From DSYU01 sp964437595 (GTDB lineage Bacteria > Chloroflexota > Anaerolineae > Anaerolineales > Anaerolineaceae): a stretch of DNA of 64,000 nt. Positions 29,743 through 38,782 of the stretch are shown here, piece by piece. A program made the translations under genes and the position numbers. The first letter of the stretch is position 1. Each line of letters starts with the position of its first letter. The DNA lies in assembly GCA_964437595.1 (NCBI GenBank), contig CAYTHO010000004.1:76490-140489 (forward strand), given 5' to 3'. The notes beneath the pieces were generated by a model. It did no database searches and was not told where the DNA came from. It saw nothing but the letters and a program-made list of their open reading frames with translations.

Positions 29743-31560
29743 TTAGTAAAGACCTGGGTCCGGCTGTGGGTTCATTTTTTGCTGCACCGTGTACAGCCGG
29801 TGGTAAAGTCCGTTTTTCGACACCAGCTCTTCATGGGTGCCAACCTCGGCAATGCGCCGGCCCTCCAGAACCACGATTTTGTGCGCGCTGCGGATGGTTG
29901 ACAGCCGGTGGGCAATGATGATGGTGGTGCGCCCAACCATCAGGCGCTCCAGGGCCTGCTGGATGAGCATTTCGGTTTCAGTATCTACGGAGGAAGTGGC
30001 TTCATCCAGGATCAGGATAGGGGAATCTTTCAACACCGCGCGGGCGATGGAAAGGCGCTGTTTCTGGCCTCCAGAGAGCTTGACCCCGCGTTCGCCGACC
30101 AGCGTATCGTAGCCATCAGGCAGTGACATAATAAAATCGTGAGCGTTGGCGATTTTGGATGCTTCAATCATCTGCGCTTCGGTGGCATTGGGACGGCCAA
30201 ACATGATGTTATCGCGCACGCTGCCATGGAACAGGAATACATCCTGTAGGACGATGCTGATTTGCTGGCGCAGCGTGTCCAGGGTAATATCGCGCAGGTC
30301 GCGACCGTCGAGGGTGATGGAGCCGCTGCAAACATCGTAAAAGCGCGGGATGAGGCTGACGGTGGTGGTCTTACCAACCCCGGTAGGCCCAACCAGGGCA
30401 ACAACCTGGTGGGCGGGGATTTTCAGCGAGACGTGCTCGAGAACTGGATCGCCCTGGCTGTACTGGAAGCTGACATCGTGGAATTCAATCTCGCCATTGG
30501 CGCGCTCTTTGAGGTCCACAGCGCCAGGACGGTTGCGCAACTCGGGCTCTTCGTCCAGCAGATCGGCCACCCGGTCGGCGCCAGCCAGCGACTGCTGGAC
30601 CGATTCCCAGGCATTGCCCAGGTTGCGGACGGGCTCGTAGAACATTTCGAGATAGAGGAAGAAGGCCACCAGTTCGGCTACTGAGAGCACGCCCTGGTAG
30701 GCCAGCCGCCCGCCGAAGAAGATCACCACCAGGTAGCCCAGCGATGAGGTGAATTCGATGAAGGGCTGGTAGATGGCCATCAGGCGTAGGGCGGCTAGCA
30801 TGGAGAGGCGGTAGCGGTGGATGCTCTGGCCCACCCGCTCGGCTTCTACATCTTCACGGGTGAAGGCTTTGATCTCGCGGATGCCCGAGATGGCATCGTT
30901 GAGCACGGCGTTAAATTCGCCCAATTCTTTCTGGCGGTTGCGAAAGGCTGGCCGCACGTAGCGCGCATACACGCGCAGCGACAAGATGACCAGCGGAATG
31001 GGGATCAGGGTGAGCAGGGCCAGGCGCCAGTTCATGACAAAAAGCATGATGCTGATGGCGACAAAGGTGATAATGTTGACCAGCACATCCGGGATGGCGT
31101 GGGCGATCAGGCTTTCGAACATGTCGGTATCGTTAATTACCCGCGACATCATCTGGCCGGTTTGTTTGTCTTCAAAGAAGCGCAGGCTCAAGCGCTGGAG
31201 GTGTTCGTAAACGTGCTTGCGCAGGTCGGCGACGACGCCCCAGCCAGCCACATGTGCCATGTAGCTGCGCACAAACGACGCGCCGCCGCGGACGATGTAA
31301 ACGGCCAGGCCGATCAGCGCCAGGGTGGTAATTAGCTGCCAGGTGGATTCAGAAATAGGCCGGGCCGTTACCGATTCGATTAGTGTTTTGACGATCCAGG
31401 GAAGAACGAGTTTGACCCCGGTGAGCAGCAGCATGGCGGCGACAGTCGCGGTGAGCGGGCCAACGTAGCTGCGGGCATAATTGAGAACCAGCCAGGTGGG
31501 GCTGCGCCGTTTTTTATCGGGTTGCGCACTGGCCTGGTTCGGTACAGATAATGTTGCCAC
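29743..31560 (-). CDS. ABC exporter (fused permease-ATPase)
   Basis: 605 residues from GTG 31560 (AGAGG 10 bases upstream). Six-helix transmembrane domain (about 25-335) with the coupling signatures RFFEDKQTGQMMSRVINDTD and FRNRQKELGEFNAVLNDAISGIREIKAF, then a nucleotide-binding domain: Walker A GPTGVGKTT, Q-loop, LSGGQKQRLSIARA, ILILDEATSSVD and AHRLST. An MsbA/LmrA-type half-transporter that works as dimer; substrate unknown (lipids, drugs or peptides). It stands 67 bases before the receiver-ATPase operon and may be co-transcribed with it. Confidence 0.93.
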   Translation of the reverse strand: MATLSVPNQASAQPDKKRRSPTWLVLNYARSYVGPLTATVAAMLLLTGVKLVLPWIVKTLIESVTARPISESTWQLITTLALIGLAVYIVRGGASFVRSYMAHVAGWGVVADLRKHVYEHLQRLSLRFFEDKQTGQMMSRVINDTDMFESLIAHAIPDVLVNIITFVAISIMLFVMNWRLALLTLIPIPLVILSLRVYARYVRPAFRNRQKELGEFNAVLNDAISGIREIKAFTREDVEAERVGQSIHRYRLSMLAALRLMAIYQPFIEFTSSLGYLVVIFFGGRLAYQGVLSVAELVAFFLYLEMFYEPVRNLGNAWESVQQSLAGADRVADLLDEEPELRNRPGAVDLKERANGEIEFHDVSFQYSQGDPVLEHVSLKIPAHQVVALVGPTGVGKTTTVSLIPRFYDVCSGSITLDGRDLRDITLDTLRQQISIVLQDVFLFHGSVRDNIMFGRPNATEAQMIEASKIANAHDFIMSLPDGYDTLVGERGVKLSGGQKQRLSIARAVLKDSPILILDEATSSVDTETEMLIQQALERLMVGRTTIIIAHRLSTIRSAHKIVVLEGRRIAEVGTHEELVSKNGLYHRLYTVQQKMNPQPDPGLY

Positions 31561-31659
31561 TTTTAAGGGACCTCTGGTTTCATGGGTTAATTTCTCGAAT
31601 TTAATGACATTATATCATCGAGGAAAACCCTCCCTTTGAACGGCGGCCTTACCTTTTTG

Positions 31660-31735
31660 TAAGCTAGTACCCGGCGGCATAAATACCTCTATGGTTAGCG
31701 CGCAGCGCCGGGTACTTGCGCCAGGAGGCCTGGCG
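31660..31735. repeat. Intergenic stem-loops of unknown function
   Basis: GTACCCGGCG (31667-31676) is the exact complement of CGCCGGGTAC (31706-31715), and next to it CGCCAGG (31719-31725) pairs with CCTGGCG (31729-31735). The 230 bases between the ABC exporter start and the arfB stop hold these two, plus the arfB terminator, and no ORF I can support. They could be part of a small RNA or a palindromic repeat element. Confidence 0.45.
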
Positions 31736-31788
31736 AAAACAGTTGGGCGGAACCGGCGAATAACAACATAGTTATTTACGCCCGACTG
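31736..31788 (-). terminator. Terminator after arfB
   Basis: On the minus strand CAGTCGGGCG (31779-31788) and AATAAC (31771-31776) pair back with GTTATT (31759-31764) and CGCCCAACTG (31740-31749), one G-T pair and a 9-base bulge, followed by TTTT. Confidence 0.6.
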
Positions 31789-31790
31789 TA

Positions 31791-32216
31791 CTATTCGCGC
31801 TCGCTCGCATGCGGCCCGCGCAGGCGCTTGATTTCTCCGCGACGCCGCTTTTCGTCCAGGCGGCGCGCTTTGGCGGCAACGCTGGGCCGTGTCTTTTTGC
31901 GCGGTTTCGGCTGGTGGGACGCCTGGCGGAGCAGATCGGACAGGCGCAGCAGGGCATCGGCGCGGTTTTGTTCCTGGGTGCGGTACTGTTTCGCTTCGAT
32001 AATCAGGATGCCCTCTTCGGTAATGCGATTTCGGGCAAGGATGTGCAGGCGCTGTTTTACTTCATCCGGTAATGTGGTGGAAGCATCCATGTTATAACGA
32101 AGTTGAACACCAGACGCAACCTTGTTTACGTTCTGCCCTCCAGGGCCAGAAGAACGGATGAAATCGAGCGATATATCACTCTCATTTACCCAGATGTCCG
32201 GTGCTATTTCGATCAT
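31791..32216 (-). CDS. arfB: Alternative ribosome-rescue factor / peptidyl-tRNA hydrolase ArfB
   Basis: 141 residues. The release-factor-like domain carries GGQ at 26-28 in SSGPGGQNVNKV, the motif that hydrolyses peptidyl-tRNA in the ribosome, and the C-terminal tail is strongly basic (KPRKKTRPSVAAKARR onward), the part that enters the empty mRNA channel of stalled ribosomes. No codon-recognition domains, which separates it from RF1/RF2. Its ATG overlaps the methyltransferase stop by four bases. Confidence 0.94.
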   Translation of the reverse strand: MIEIAPDIWVNESDISLDFIRSSGPGGQNVNKVASGVQLRYNMDASTTLPDEVKQRLHILARNRITEEGILIIEAKQYRTQEQNRADALLRLSDLLRQASHQPKPRKKTRPSVAAKARRLDEKRRRGEIKRLRGPHASERE

Positions 32217-33139
32217 ACGGTATTGGTCTTTTTCCCCACGATCATGATATGTTCTTCAGGGAAGTCCATGCCGGGCGTCAGGATTTTTACAGTGCGGCGC
32301 CATTTTTCATCGTCTACGGTCAGTGTGCGCAGATCGAGAATTTCCAGCCCTTCCCGGGCAAAGGCGGCCTGAAATTCCTGCATGGTATAGTATTGGTAGC
32401 TTTCGTACCGTTCGGTTAGCCAGAGGCGCTTGCCCAGGAAGATGGACTTGGTGATGTAGCGGGTGAAATCGCGCAGCGACAATTCCACAGTGCGGGGGCT
32501 GCCCAGGGTGCGGTAAAGAATTCGGAAAGGGCGGTATTCCTGGGCAAAGGTGACGAAGTGCTCGCGGGCCTGATCCGTCAAAAAGCGCAGGCGCACTTTT
32601 TGGGTGGTATCCCCGGTGGGCTCCAGGCCGTCGAACAGCACCAGGCAGCCGCCCGGCAGCACCCGGCTGGCGGCGAGTGAGAAGGTTTGCTGTACGCGCT
32701 CCTTTGCGGCAGGTCTGTCCACTTCGCCCAGGGCTTCGGAGTACCCGGCGGAGAACACCTCGTGCAGGGCGTTCACTAACAGAACGAGGTCAAACTGCCC
32801 CAACCCTTCCAGCAGGCGGGCATCGGTAAAATCGCCTTCCACGAAGGTCATAAATGGGAAGGCGCGCCGCGCGGTCTGCAGCGAAGACGGCAGATAATCG
32901 ATGCCAACGCACGCCCGGCTTTCGCAAACCTGCGCGTGCCCTTCAACCAGCGCGCCGATGATCTGGCCTTCTCCACAGCCCAATTCAAGCAGCCGTAAGG
33001 GGCGCGCGAGCTGGGCAGACACCCGCCGGATGAGGGCGGAAATGGCCAGGATGGCCTGTTTTTTCCCCAGGTTTTGCAGCTCCTGCAAACGGACTTCCCA
33101 ATATAAATCCCAGAATGCGCTGCTCTCTTCAAGTGGCAT
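32213..33139 (-). CDS. Class I SAM-dependent methyltransferase
   Basis: 308 residues. Rossmann-type SAM-binding motif I LELGCGEGQ (51-59), motif II acidic end in CVGIDYLPSSL, then FVEGDFTDARLL and FDLVLLVNALHEV. The C-terminal third (ELSLRDFTRYITKS, YTMQEFQAAFAREG) resembles small-molecule methyltransferases. Substrate unknown. Sits between arfB and a flippase-like membrane protein, with a one-base overlap to the latter and four bases to arfB, so the three are co-translated. Confidence 0.85.
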   Translation of the reverse strand: MPLEESSAFWDLYWEVRLQELQNLGKKQAILAISALIRRVSAQLARPLRLLELGCGEGQIIGALVEGHAQVCESRACVGIDYLPSSLQTARRAFPFMTFVEGDFTDARLLEGLGQFDLVLLVNALHEVFSAGYSEALGEVDRPAAKERVQQTFSLAASRVLPGGCLVLFDGLEPTGDTTQKVRLRFLTDQAREHFVTFAQEYRPFRILYRTLGSPRTVELSLRDFTRYITKSIFLGKRLWLTERYESYQYYTMQEFQAAFAREGLEILDLRTLTVDDEKWRRTVKILTPGMDFPEEHIMIVGKKTNTV

Positions 33140-34233
33140 TACTTTTTATCCCCCCAGCGGGCGGAAATCACGCTGGCTGGTTCCGCGTCGTCCGCCTCAA
33201 TGGAATATACCTCACTCGTGGAGGCTAAGTGCACTGGCGGCGGCTGTTTTTGGAGCAGGCGGATGGTAACCATGCCGACTAAGAATGGCATCCAGAAACT
33301 AAAGCCGCGGTAGATGAGGGTGACCACCGTCGCCTGGCCCAGGGGCACGCCCAACGATCCCAGTGCGACCGCCAGGACGCCTTCAACGATGCCAACCCCA
33401 GCCGGGGTAGGCGAGACGAAGAGGAATAGATCGGCAATCCCCAGCCCTGCGACCAGTGTTGCGGGGTCCGTTGGAACCGTGAAAGCCTGGAATGACAAAA
33501 ACAATACGATGAGCAGCAGGGCTTTGCCTAACAGGGTGAAGAGCAGGGGCCATGCTGCCCAGCGCGGGTTGCCGCGCAGGGCGGCGATGCCTTCGGAAAT
33601 TTCCGCGGAGAAAGAGTAAGCCCTGGCTACGTGCAGGTAGTCGCGGTGGATGAATGGGCGCAGCATGGCATTGACTGCCCGCATCAACCAGGCAAGGATC
33701 TTACCGAGCGCCTGGGTGGACTGCATGCCCAGGTACAGCAGTACGCCAATTGCCAGGGCGCCAGCCAGCAGGATGAGCGATGCGGTAATTTCCGCCCAAT
33801 GCAGGGTGTTGCGCCGGGCAAGTTCGGCTAACCCGGCAGTAGTGATCACCAGTGTGCCGATATATTCGAACCAGATGTACAGCACGGCAGCAACCGTCAC
33901 TTTCGCGGTGGAGCGCCCGCTGCGCTTGGCTTCCGCGATGTAAACGGCCATCGCACTCAGCCCGGCTGAAGGGGCTGCTACCGTCATAAAATTGGCAGCC
34001 GTTACGAGCTTCAGCATGTAGAGACGTTCTTCTTTCATGCCCAGCACCCGGTAGATGGACTGGTAGAAAGCGCTCAGGTTGTAAATCCAGGCGCACTGCA
34101 CCAGGAAGGCTAACCCCAGGTAAATTGGTTTTCCACGCTGAAATGCATTCAGGATTTCACTCAGTTCCGCTACCCGGGCGAGGATAAATAAGACGCCCAG
34201 CAGCAGCACCAGTGCGATGATCAATTTCCGCAT
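33139..34233 (-). CDS. UPF0104/YbhN (lysylphosphatidylglycerol synthase-like) membrane protein
   Basis: 364 residues with about eight membrane helices: 3-20, 35-52, 75-98, 110-130, 140-165, 225-245, 255-280 and 295-325. Family signatures of the MprF-flippase-like UPF0104 group are the AAPSAGLSAMAVYIAEAKRSG and FVSPTPAGVGIVEGVL segments. No synthase domain, so aminoacyl-lipid formation is not expected; lipid translocation is the usual guess. The last 35 residues are polar and cytoplasmic. Confidence 0.85.
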   Translation of the reverse strand: MRKLIIALVLLLGVLFILARVAELSEILNAFQRGKPIYLGLAFLVQCAWIYNLSAFYQSIYRVLGMKEERLYMLKLVTAANFMTVAAPSAGLSAMAVYIAEAKRSGRSTAKVTVAAVLYIWFEYIGTLVITTAGLAELARRNTLHWAEITASLILLAGALAIGVLLYLGMQSTQALGKILAWLMRAVNAMLRPFIHRDYLHVARAYSFSAEISEGIAALRGNPRWAAWPLLFTLLGKALLLIVLFLSFQAFTVPTDPATLVAGLGIADLFLFVSPTPAGVGIVEGVLAVALGSLGVPLGQATVVTLIYRGFSFWMPFLVGMVTIRLLQKQPPPVHLASTSEVYSIEADDAEPASVISARWGDKK

Positions 34234-34253
34234 TTGTCCATTATAGCGGAAAA

Positions 34254-34280
34254 AAACGGCAGGTTGGAGGCCTGCCGTTT
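34254..34280. terminator. Terminator after ctpA-like protease gene
   Basis: AAACGGCAGG (34254-34263) pairs with CCTGCCGTTT (34271-34280); on the minus strand it runs into TTTTTT, so it ends the protease transcript. Confidence 0.82.
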
Positions 34281-34289
34281 CATTCCGTT

Positions 34290-35537
34290 TTACTTTTCCT
34301 GATGGAGTATCTCGATCGCTTTATCGAGCTGCGGGTCCCGCTTGGCTTCGATGTCCTCATCCGACAGTTTGACCTCTACATCAGGCGATAGACCCACTTG
34401 GTGGATCTGGCGTTCTTTAGGCGTCAGCCAGCGCGCGATGGTCACGCGCACGGCGCCTTGTTTGTTCTTCAACTCGATCCAGTTTTGCACGGAACCTTTC
34501 CCGTAAGTGGTGACGCCCACCAGCGTACCGCGCTCGTAATCCTGGATAGCCCCGGCGGTGATTTCAGATGCGGAGGCGGTGCCTTCATTCACCAGCACTA
34601 CCAGCGGGATCTCCGTAGCCATCCCGCCAGACATGGCGTTGTAGGTATCTTTCGTTCCATCACCATATTCTTCATACATCACAACGCCTTTCGGAACGAA
34701 CTGCGATACCACTTCAATGGCCGTTTTTAAGTACCCGCCGCCGTTGTTGCGCAGGTCGAGGATGAGGCCTTTGGGTTTCTTCGCCATCAGGTCTTTCAAC
34801 GCGGCTTTGAGATCGCCGGTGGTGTCCTCGCCAAAGGATGTCATTTGAATGTAGGCGATGTTGTCCTCGAGCATCTTGTACTCGACGCTCTTCAGGGTGA
34901 TTTTTGCGCGGGTGATAGTGACATCGAAGGGCTGATCAACACCCTCCCGTACGACAGTAAGGATAACCTTTGTCCCGGCAGGGCCGAGGATGCGGCGCAG
35001 CACCAGGTTACCATCCACGCCGGTCATGTCCTCACCGTCCACCTTGATGATCGTGTCACCTGACTTTAACCCGGCCTCTTCTGCCGGCGACCCGGGCATG
35101 GGGCTGGTGATGGTCAGGTATTCTCCGGTGGTATCCACATACGCGCCAATGCCTTCGTACTCGCCATCCATAGGCATATTGGCCTGTTGAAACTCATCCG
35201 GGTCCATATACGAGCTGTGCTGATCTCCCAGCGCTTCCATCATGCCGCGGATCGCGCCGCGCATCAGGGCTGTATCATCAACGGGCTGGTCGACATATTG
35301 TTCGTGAACGATATCCCAGGCCTCCCAGAATGGAGCAAACAATGTATCTGGGATGGAAGACGAAGCGCCGGGTGACGTTTGCCCGGCTGCCGGAGCCTGT
35401 TCGGGAGCAGGAAGGACGTTTGACACCGGGTTATTTCCGGGCAGTAACCAGCCAACAATTAAACCGCCGGAAAAAGCACCCAGCAGTAAAAGAATTGATA
35501 CACAACCTACGAGCAGAAAGCGAGAGGCTTTCGACAT
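34290..35537 (-). CDS. S41-family C-terminal processing peptidase
   Basis: 415 residues. Helix 8-32 is a signal anchor, then a Pro/Ala/Ser linker to about 62. PDZ domain about 125-205 (GIGAYVDTTGEYLTITSPMPGSPAEEAGLKSGDTIIKVDG) and S41 protease domain with GLILDLRNNGGG, catalytic S322 (NEGTASASEI) and K347 (TYGKGSVQ), 25 residues apart as in CtpA. It cleaves proteins at or outside the membrane, recognising C-termini. AGGAGA precedes the ATG. Confidence 0.94.
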   Translation of the reverse strand: MSKASRFLLVGCVSILLLLGAFSGGLIVGWLLPGNNPVSNVLPAPEQAPAAGQTSPGASSSIPDTLFAPFWEAWDIVHEQYVDQPVDDTALMRGAIRGMMEALGDQHSSYMDPDEFQQANMPMDGEYEGIGAYVDTTGEYLTITSPMPGSPAEEAGLKSGDTIIKVDGEDMTGVDGNLVLRRILGPAGTKVILTVVREGVDQPFDVTITRAKITLKSVEYKMLEDNIAYIQMTSFGEDTTGDLKAALKDLMAKKPKGLILDLRNNGGGYLKTAIEVVSQFVPKGVVMYEEYGDGTKDTYNAMSGGMATEIPLVVLVNEGTASASEITAGAIQDYERGTLVGVTTYGKGSVQNWIELKNKQGAVRVTIARWLTPKERQIHQVGLSPDVEVKLSDEDIEAKRDPQLDKAIEILHQEK

Positions 35538-35667
35538 AATTTATCTCCTGATTCTTACGAATACCTTTATTGCTTACCGCAATCCAAGGTTATCATAAAT
35601 TGGTTAAAGTTGGATGAAAAAGAACAAATACTTTATACAAAACCATATACGTGGTGGATTTCCTGCG

Positions 35668-35973
35668 TTACCGGGACTCATTTCGCCGGTTGGGGCTGCT
35701 TGAAGGTGTATCTTCGGGTTTTTCCAATCCTTCCACCAGCCTGGAAAGCTCATTCAACTGGCGGCGTTCTCCGGCGAAGGGGTCGCGCATTACCTCCCCA
35801 ATCTTGGCCAGGTCCTGCGCGGTTCCGATGATGCCGCCGCTGCGCGACTGGCGCATGGACATGCGCGGCGGCGTTTTGGCGCGCAGCATCGCAACCAGGC
35901 TCACGTTGATAATGATAGTGATGATGACGATGATGGCAATCCCAACCCATGCCCAGAAAGGGATTCTCTCCAT
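35668..35973 (-). CDS. Small single-span membrane protein
   Basis: 101 residues. One strong hydrophobic helix at 7-31 followed by a basic, Ser/Arg-rich stretch and a charged helix (GERRQLNELSRLVEGLEK) at about 68-88, probably cytoplasmic. I recognise no family. It lies 11 bases after the HAD hydrolase gene on the same strand and probably shares its transcript. No catalytic motif is visible. Confidence 0.65.
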   Translation of the reverse strand: MERIPFWAWVGIAIIVIITIIINVSLVAMLRAKTPPRMSMRQSRSGGIIGTAQDLAKIGEVMRDPFAGERRQLNELSRLVEGLEKPEDTPSSSPNRRNESR

Positions 35974-35984
35974 TTTCGATCCTG

Positions 35985-36635
35985 TTACTGCCCGGGGGTG
36001 AGTACTTCTGGCAGGTCGACCAGCCGGGCAATTTGCCAGCCGCCGGACGGAGGATGGTGGAAACCAGGTTTCGGCTGGCCTACCTGTACCGTAAAAAAGC
36101 CCTGGTCGCGCGCGCCCGCCAGGTTGCGCGGGCTGTCATCAATGAAGATGCACCGCTCAGGGCGGGTTTCACCGCACAGGCGCAGGGCAATCTGGAAAGC
36201 CTCAGGCATCGGTTTGCAGTAGGGGGCGATATCGTAGATATCGATAATCCCGTCAAAACAATCTTCCAGTCCAAGCCGCCCGATCACCCGGCCCGCGTGT
36301 TTGCGGTCGGCATTGGTGAAGATTACCTTGCGCTGCGGGTAGCGAAGAAGCACCTCACGCAGGGTAGGGTCAGGTGAAATTAACTGGTCTACGGGTACAT
36401 CATGCACGAAATCAATGTATTCTTGTTCGTTGACTTGCCGTGTCATTTGCAAGCCGCGCAGCGTGGTGCCGTAGGTTTGATACAGCGTCTTGCGCATCGC
36501 GGGGATTTCATCCCTGGCGATATGCAGACGCTCGTACATGTACTGCTCCATGCGATCCGAAATGGCTTCCCATATGCCGCAGGAAGGGGGATAGACGGTT
36601 TCGTCCAGGTCGATCAGCAACGTGGTGTACTGCAT
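35985..36635 (-). CDS. HAD-superfamily hydrolase, pyrimidine 5'-nucleotidase type
   Basis: 216 residues from ATG 36635, where the protein begins MQYTTLLIDLDETVYP with the nucleophile D9 and acid D11. Motif II is IFTNADRKHA, motif III lysine lies in APYCKPMPEAF, motif IV is CIFIDDSPRNLAGA. This resembles the Sdt1p/PynA-type nucleotidase group (DxDxTLYP). Helical cap at about 17-85. A TATACT box ends 7 bases before the ATG and no SD sequence is present, a possible leaderless start. Divergent from mutL. Confidence 0.87.
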   Translation of the reverse strand: MQYTTLLIDLDETVYPPSCGIWEAISDRMEQYMYERLHIARDEIPAMRKTLYQTYGTTLRGLQMTRQVNEQEYIDFVHDVPVDQLISPDPTLREVLLRYPQRKVIFTNADRKHAGRVIGRLGLEDCFDGIIDIYDIAPYCKPMPEAFQIALRLCGETRPERCIFIDDSPRNLAGARDQGFFTVQVGQPKPGFHHPPSGGWQIARLVDLPEVLTPGQ

Positions 36636-36722
36636 GGCCCTTAGTATACCTGAAACGGGCGCAGCCACAGGTGTGGAAATTCACCGGGCGATTATGTATA
36701 ATCAATCATTCGAAGAGGTAGC

Positions 36723-38570
36723 ATGCCGATCCAAATTCTGAACGATGAAGTCGCTTCTCAAATCGCTGCGGGTGAGGTGGTAGAACGCCCGGCATCGGTG
36801 GTAAAGGAACTGGCTGAGAACGCCCTGGACGCAAAAGCCAGCCAGATCACGATCCAGATTGCCGACGCTGGACGGCGGTTGATCGAGGTATCGGATGATG
36901 GTGTTGGGATACCAATGGCGGAGATGGAACTGGCAGTGGCGCGGCATGCCACCAGCAAGCTGCACAGCGCTGACGATCTTTTCCGTATCCAGACGCTGGG
37001 GTTCCGCGGAGAGGCGCTGGCCTCAATTGCCTCTGTATCACGGTTTACATTGGTATCCCGCGCGAAGGATGCGGAGGTTGGCGCCCAACTGCGGGTTGAA
37101 GGGGGCCGGCCAGTGCCCGTTGAGGCGGTGGGTGCGCCGGTTGGTACCGTGGTGCGGGTTGAAGAATTGTTTTATAACGTCCCGGCCCGGTTGAAGTTTT
37201 TAAAGCGCGACCTGACCGAACGCCAACAAATCGACGCCCTGGTGACACGCTACGCGCTGGCGTATGCGAATGTGCGCTTTCATTTATTCCAGGATGGGCG
37301 CCCGGTCTTGCAGACCACCGGGCGCGGAGACCGGCGTGAAGTGCTGGCCGGGTTGTACGGCGTCACCATCGCCAAACAAATGCTGGAAGTATCCTTTGAG
37401 GACGAACGCCTGCGGGTGACCGGTTTTATCAGCCCGGTGGCGCTGACCCGCTCGAACCGCAAAGAGATCACCTTCTTTATCAATGGTCGCTGGGTGCAGG
37501 ATATTTCGCTGTCTACGGCGCTGCTGCAGGCTTACCATACGCTCTTGATGGTTGGGCGGTACCCGATGGCGGCGCTGTTTGTTGAGCTGGACCCGGAAGA
37601 TGTGGATGTAAACGTGCACCCGGCCAAAGCGGAAGTACGCTTCCGCAACCCCGACCAGATCTTCAGCGGGGTGCAGCGGGCTGCGCGCCGGGCGCTGCTG
37701 GCCTATTCGCCGATCCCGCCGGTTTCGCCCGCAGCCTGGCAGAGTACGCTGCCCACGCGGGGTATGGACCCGGCCTGGGAGATGCCGCGCGAACTGGAGG
37801 GCAGCCGCCCGCCCGGGTGGGGCATGCCGATTTCGCCGGAGGAATGGCCGGACGAAATCGCGGATGATTCGCAGCCGGAACCCGGGCAGCCTGGCGCCGG
37901 AGGAACTCAGCCGGTCCCAGACCAGAGCGCCGTGGAGCCAGATGCCAACCCTACGGCTGCCAGCCAGGGTGCCTTCCAGACCAGCGGGCTGCCGCTGCTG
38001 CGGTTGATTGGACAGGTGGGGCTGACTTACCTGATCGCGGAAGGCCCGGATGGGCTGTACCTGATCGACCAGCACGCCGCGCACGAGCGGGTGTTGTTCG
38101 AGCGGTTTATGCGCCAGCGCGGCAAGCAGGTGCCCTCCCAGGCCCTGCTCGAGCCCGTGACCATCCATTTGCCGCCCGCCAGCGCGAACCTGCTCCAGGC
38201 GCAGATGGATGTGCTGGGCGAACTGGGCTTTGCTATTGAACCGTTTGGACCGAACACGTTCCGGGTGCGGGCCATCCCGGCGCTGCTGGGCGGTTCGGAT
38301 CCACAGGCAGCGGTGCGCGTGGTGGTGGAAGATTTCGAAGAAGATGAAACGCCGCTTCAGGCTGAAATCGAAGCGAAGATCATCGCGCGGGTGTGCAAGC
38401 GGTCGGCAGTTAAAGCAGGGCAGGCGCTGTCGGTTGAAGAGCAGCGGGCATTGCTGAACGAACTGGAAGCGTGCCGCTCGCCCCGTACCTGCCCGCATGG
38501 CCGCCCTACGATGATCCACCTTTCGGTCGATTTGCTGGAACGCCAGTTTGGCCGGCGCGGCGGGCGCTGA
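36723..38570 (+). CDS. mutL: DNA mismatch repair endonuclease MutL
   Basis: 615 residues. N-terminal GHKL ATPase (ELAENALDAKA 29-39, DDGVGIP 58-64, TLGFRGEALASI 91-102), transducer domain to about 330, a 90-residue Pro/Glu-rich linker, and a C-terminal domain from about 423. The metal-binding endonuclease motif DQHA-x2-E-x4-E (449-460) and CPHGRPT near the C-terminus are present, so this is the nicking type of MutL used where MutH is absent. AGAGG precedes the ATG. Confidence 0.96.
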   Translation: MPIQILNDEVASQIAAGEVVERPASVVKELAENALDAKASQITIQIADAGRRLIEVSDDGVGIPMAEMELAVARHATSKLHSADDLFRIQTLGFRGEALASIASVSRFTLVSRAKDAEVGAQLRVEGGRPVPVEAVGAPVGTVVRVEELFYNVPARLKFLKRDLTERQQIDALVTRYALAYANVRFHLFQDGRPVLQTTGRGDRREVLAGLYGVTIAKQMLEVSFEDERLRVTGFISPVALTRSNRKEITFFINGRWVQDISLSTALLQAYHTLLMVGRYPMAALFVELDPEDVDVNVHPAKAEVRFRNPDQIFSGVQRAARRALLAYSPIPPVSPAAWQSTLPTRGMDPAWEMPRELEGSRPPGWGMPISPEEWPDEIADDSQPEPGQPGAGGTQPVPDQSAVEPDANPTAASQGAFQTSGLPLLRLIGQVGLTYLIAEGPDGLYLIDQHAAHERVLFERFMRQRGKQVPSQALLEPVTIHLPPASANLLQAQMDVLGELGFAIEPFGPNTFRVRAIPALLGGSDPQAAVRVVVEDFEEDETPLQAEIEAKIIARVCKRSAVKAGQALSVEEQRALLNELEACRSPRTCPHGRPTMIHLSVDLLERQFGRRGGR

Positions 38571-38661
38571 GCAAGCACAGCGGACTAAACACAACCCTTC
38601 GGGTGATAAAAATACACCATGCTTTGGGCGGTCAAGGACAGCATGGATTGTGAAGCGTTTA

Positions 38662-38696
38662 AGAATATGACCTGCCTATCACCAGAATATGACCTG
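38662..38696. repeat. Direct repeat upstream of degV
   Basis: Two exact copies of AGAATATGACCTG (38662-38674 and 38684-38696), 22 bases apart, i.e. two helical turns, in the 212-base mutL-degV spacer. The phasing suggests a protein-binding site. A small CCTGC-TCT-GCAGG hairpin and T-rich stretch lie closer to degV. Confidence 0.45.
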
Positions 38697-38782
38697 GCTC
38701 ACATCCAAAGCATAGTCTATTGCCTGATAATAAATTGAGTTTTTCCCTGCTCTGCAGGAGCTTTTATTATTAGGAGTGTTAT

